NCBI GenBank assembly: GCA_038093975.1
Contig: JBBPTG010000225.1
Coordinates: 1 to 39,947, forward strand
Length of the DNA: 39,947 nt
Origin: Chalciporus piperatus
Lineage: Eukaryota; Basidiomycota; Agaricomycetes; Boletales; Boletaceae
Reading direction: 5' to 3'
The notes below the pieces were generated by a model that saw nothing but the letters and a program-made list of their open reading frames with translations, was not told the DNA's origin and made no database searches. Positions 39,636 to 39,947 of this stretch are shown in pieces. Each line of letters starts with the position of its first letter. Position 1 is the first letter of the stretch. Made by a program: the position numbers and the translations under genes.

Positions 39636-39947
39636 GTTGGATTTCTGTCTTTTGTTGGGCAAGGGGATGGAGGAGCGGGCTCAAGGGGTTCGAGCATTTC
39701 GAGATCTCAAATAATAGTAGATAGGGGTGGTGACTGTCGTCAGTATGACAGTCAAGGGTATTTGAAAAGCCCCAATCAGCTGTTGTCTTGATGCTTCCCA
39801 AGGACTATGCATCAAGGCAGAAGAGATGAATCTATCTCAGAGGAACGGGACACCGTTGTGCTAATCAAGTCGAGAGTAACCTCGAGAATCTTCGAATGTG
39901 ACCTGGCATCTAACCATAGACTTTGTTTCTACTAGTACCAAACTAGT
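39636..39947. other. Upstream region of the RBR ligase gene; no gene seen
   Basis: Contains short inverted repeats (GACTGTC...GACAGTC near 39737-39758; CTTGATGC...GCATCAAG near 39787-39817) and no recognisable coding exon. Presumably promoter of the minus-strand gene. Confidence 0.45.

Noticed and set aside
1..39947. tRNA, rRNA or CRISPR features
   Set aside because: No cloverleaf-like B-box/A-box pair, rRNA signature or regularly spaced repeat-spacer array was recognised by eye; a tRNAscan-type search would be needed to exclude tRNAs.

Overview
This window comes from a filamentous basidiomycete, almost certainly an Agaricomycete. Host genes are broken by many 46-100 nt GT-AG introns. Two protein families that I know mainly from mushroom-forming fungi occur (DUF6593 and DUF6589), and the mobile elements (Ty3/gypsy, Ngaro-type tyrosine-recombinase retroelement, RecQ-helicase elements) are of basidiomycete type. 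All exon coordinates were worked out by hand from splice signals and frame continuity.

Layout: (1) 1-1.2 kb, 3' end of a Ty3/gypsy polyprotein (integrase), cut by the window edge. (2) 1.8-9.1 kb, minus strand: one 13-exon host gene for a 2,085-residue endocytic scaffold combining Pan1 features (LxxQxTG motifs, EH, coiled coil, WH2, acidic patch) with intersectin features (two SH3, DH, PH), resembling Cryptococcus Cin1. A stop codon sits inside the splice donor of its largest intron, so retention or removal of that intron would toggle a short form without DH-PH and a long form with them. (3) 9.3-17.7 kb: a roughly 4.4 kb unit (DUF6593 gene +, small secreted-protein gene +, DUF6593 gene -) duplicated in tandem, with telomere-like TTAGGG repeats near the junction; the two minus-strand DUF6593 copies are almost identical inside much more diverged flanks. 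(4) 17.8-19.4 kb, minus: an 11-exon NADP-dependent MDR reductase.

(5) 20.7-24.5 kb: two convergent multi-exon genes of probable mobile-element origin, one with a GCR1_C-like DNA-binding region, followed by a CpG-rich, repeat-laden, apparently gene-free stretch to 26.2 kb. (6) 26.2-32.0 kb, minus: a structurally complete Ngaro-type retrotransposon (gag-like ORFs, RT-RNase H with a probable intron, tyrosine recombinase) bounded by split direct repeats in the order A1 - coding - B1 A2 B2. (7) 32.34-38.10 kb: a two-gene segment, RecQ-like helicase (+) and DUF6589 protein (-), convergent and bounded by a 37-bp inverted terminal repeat. I read it as a two-gene DNA transposon, the best candidate here for an undescribed system. 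(8) 38.16-39.6 kb, minus: a host RBR-type E3 ubiquitin ligase whose stop codon is 59 bp from the right end of that element.
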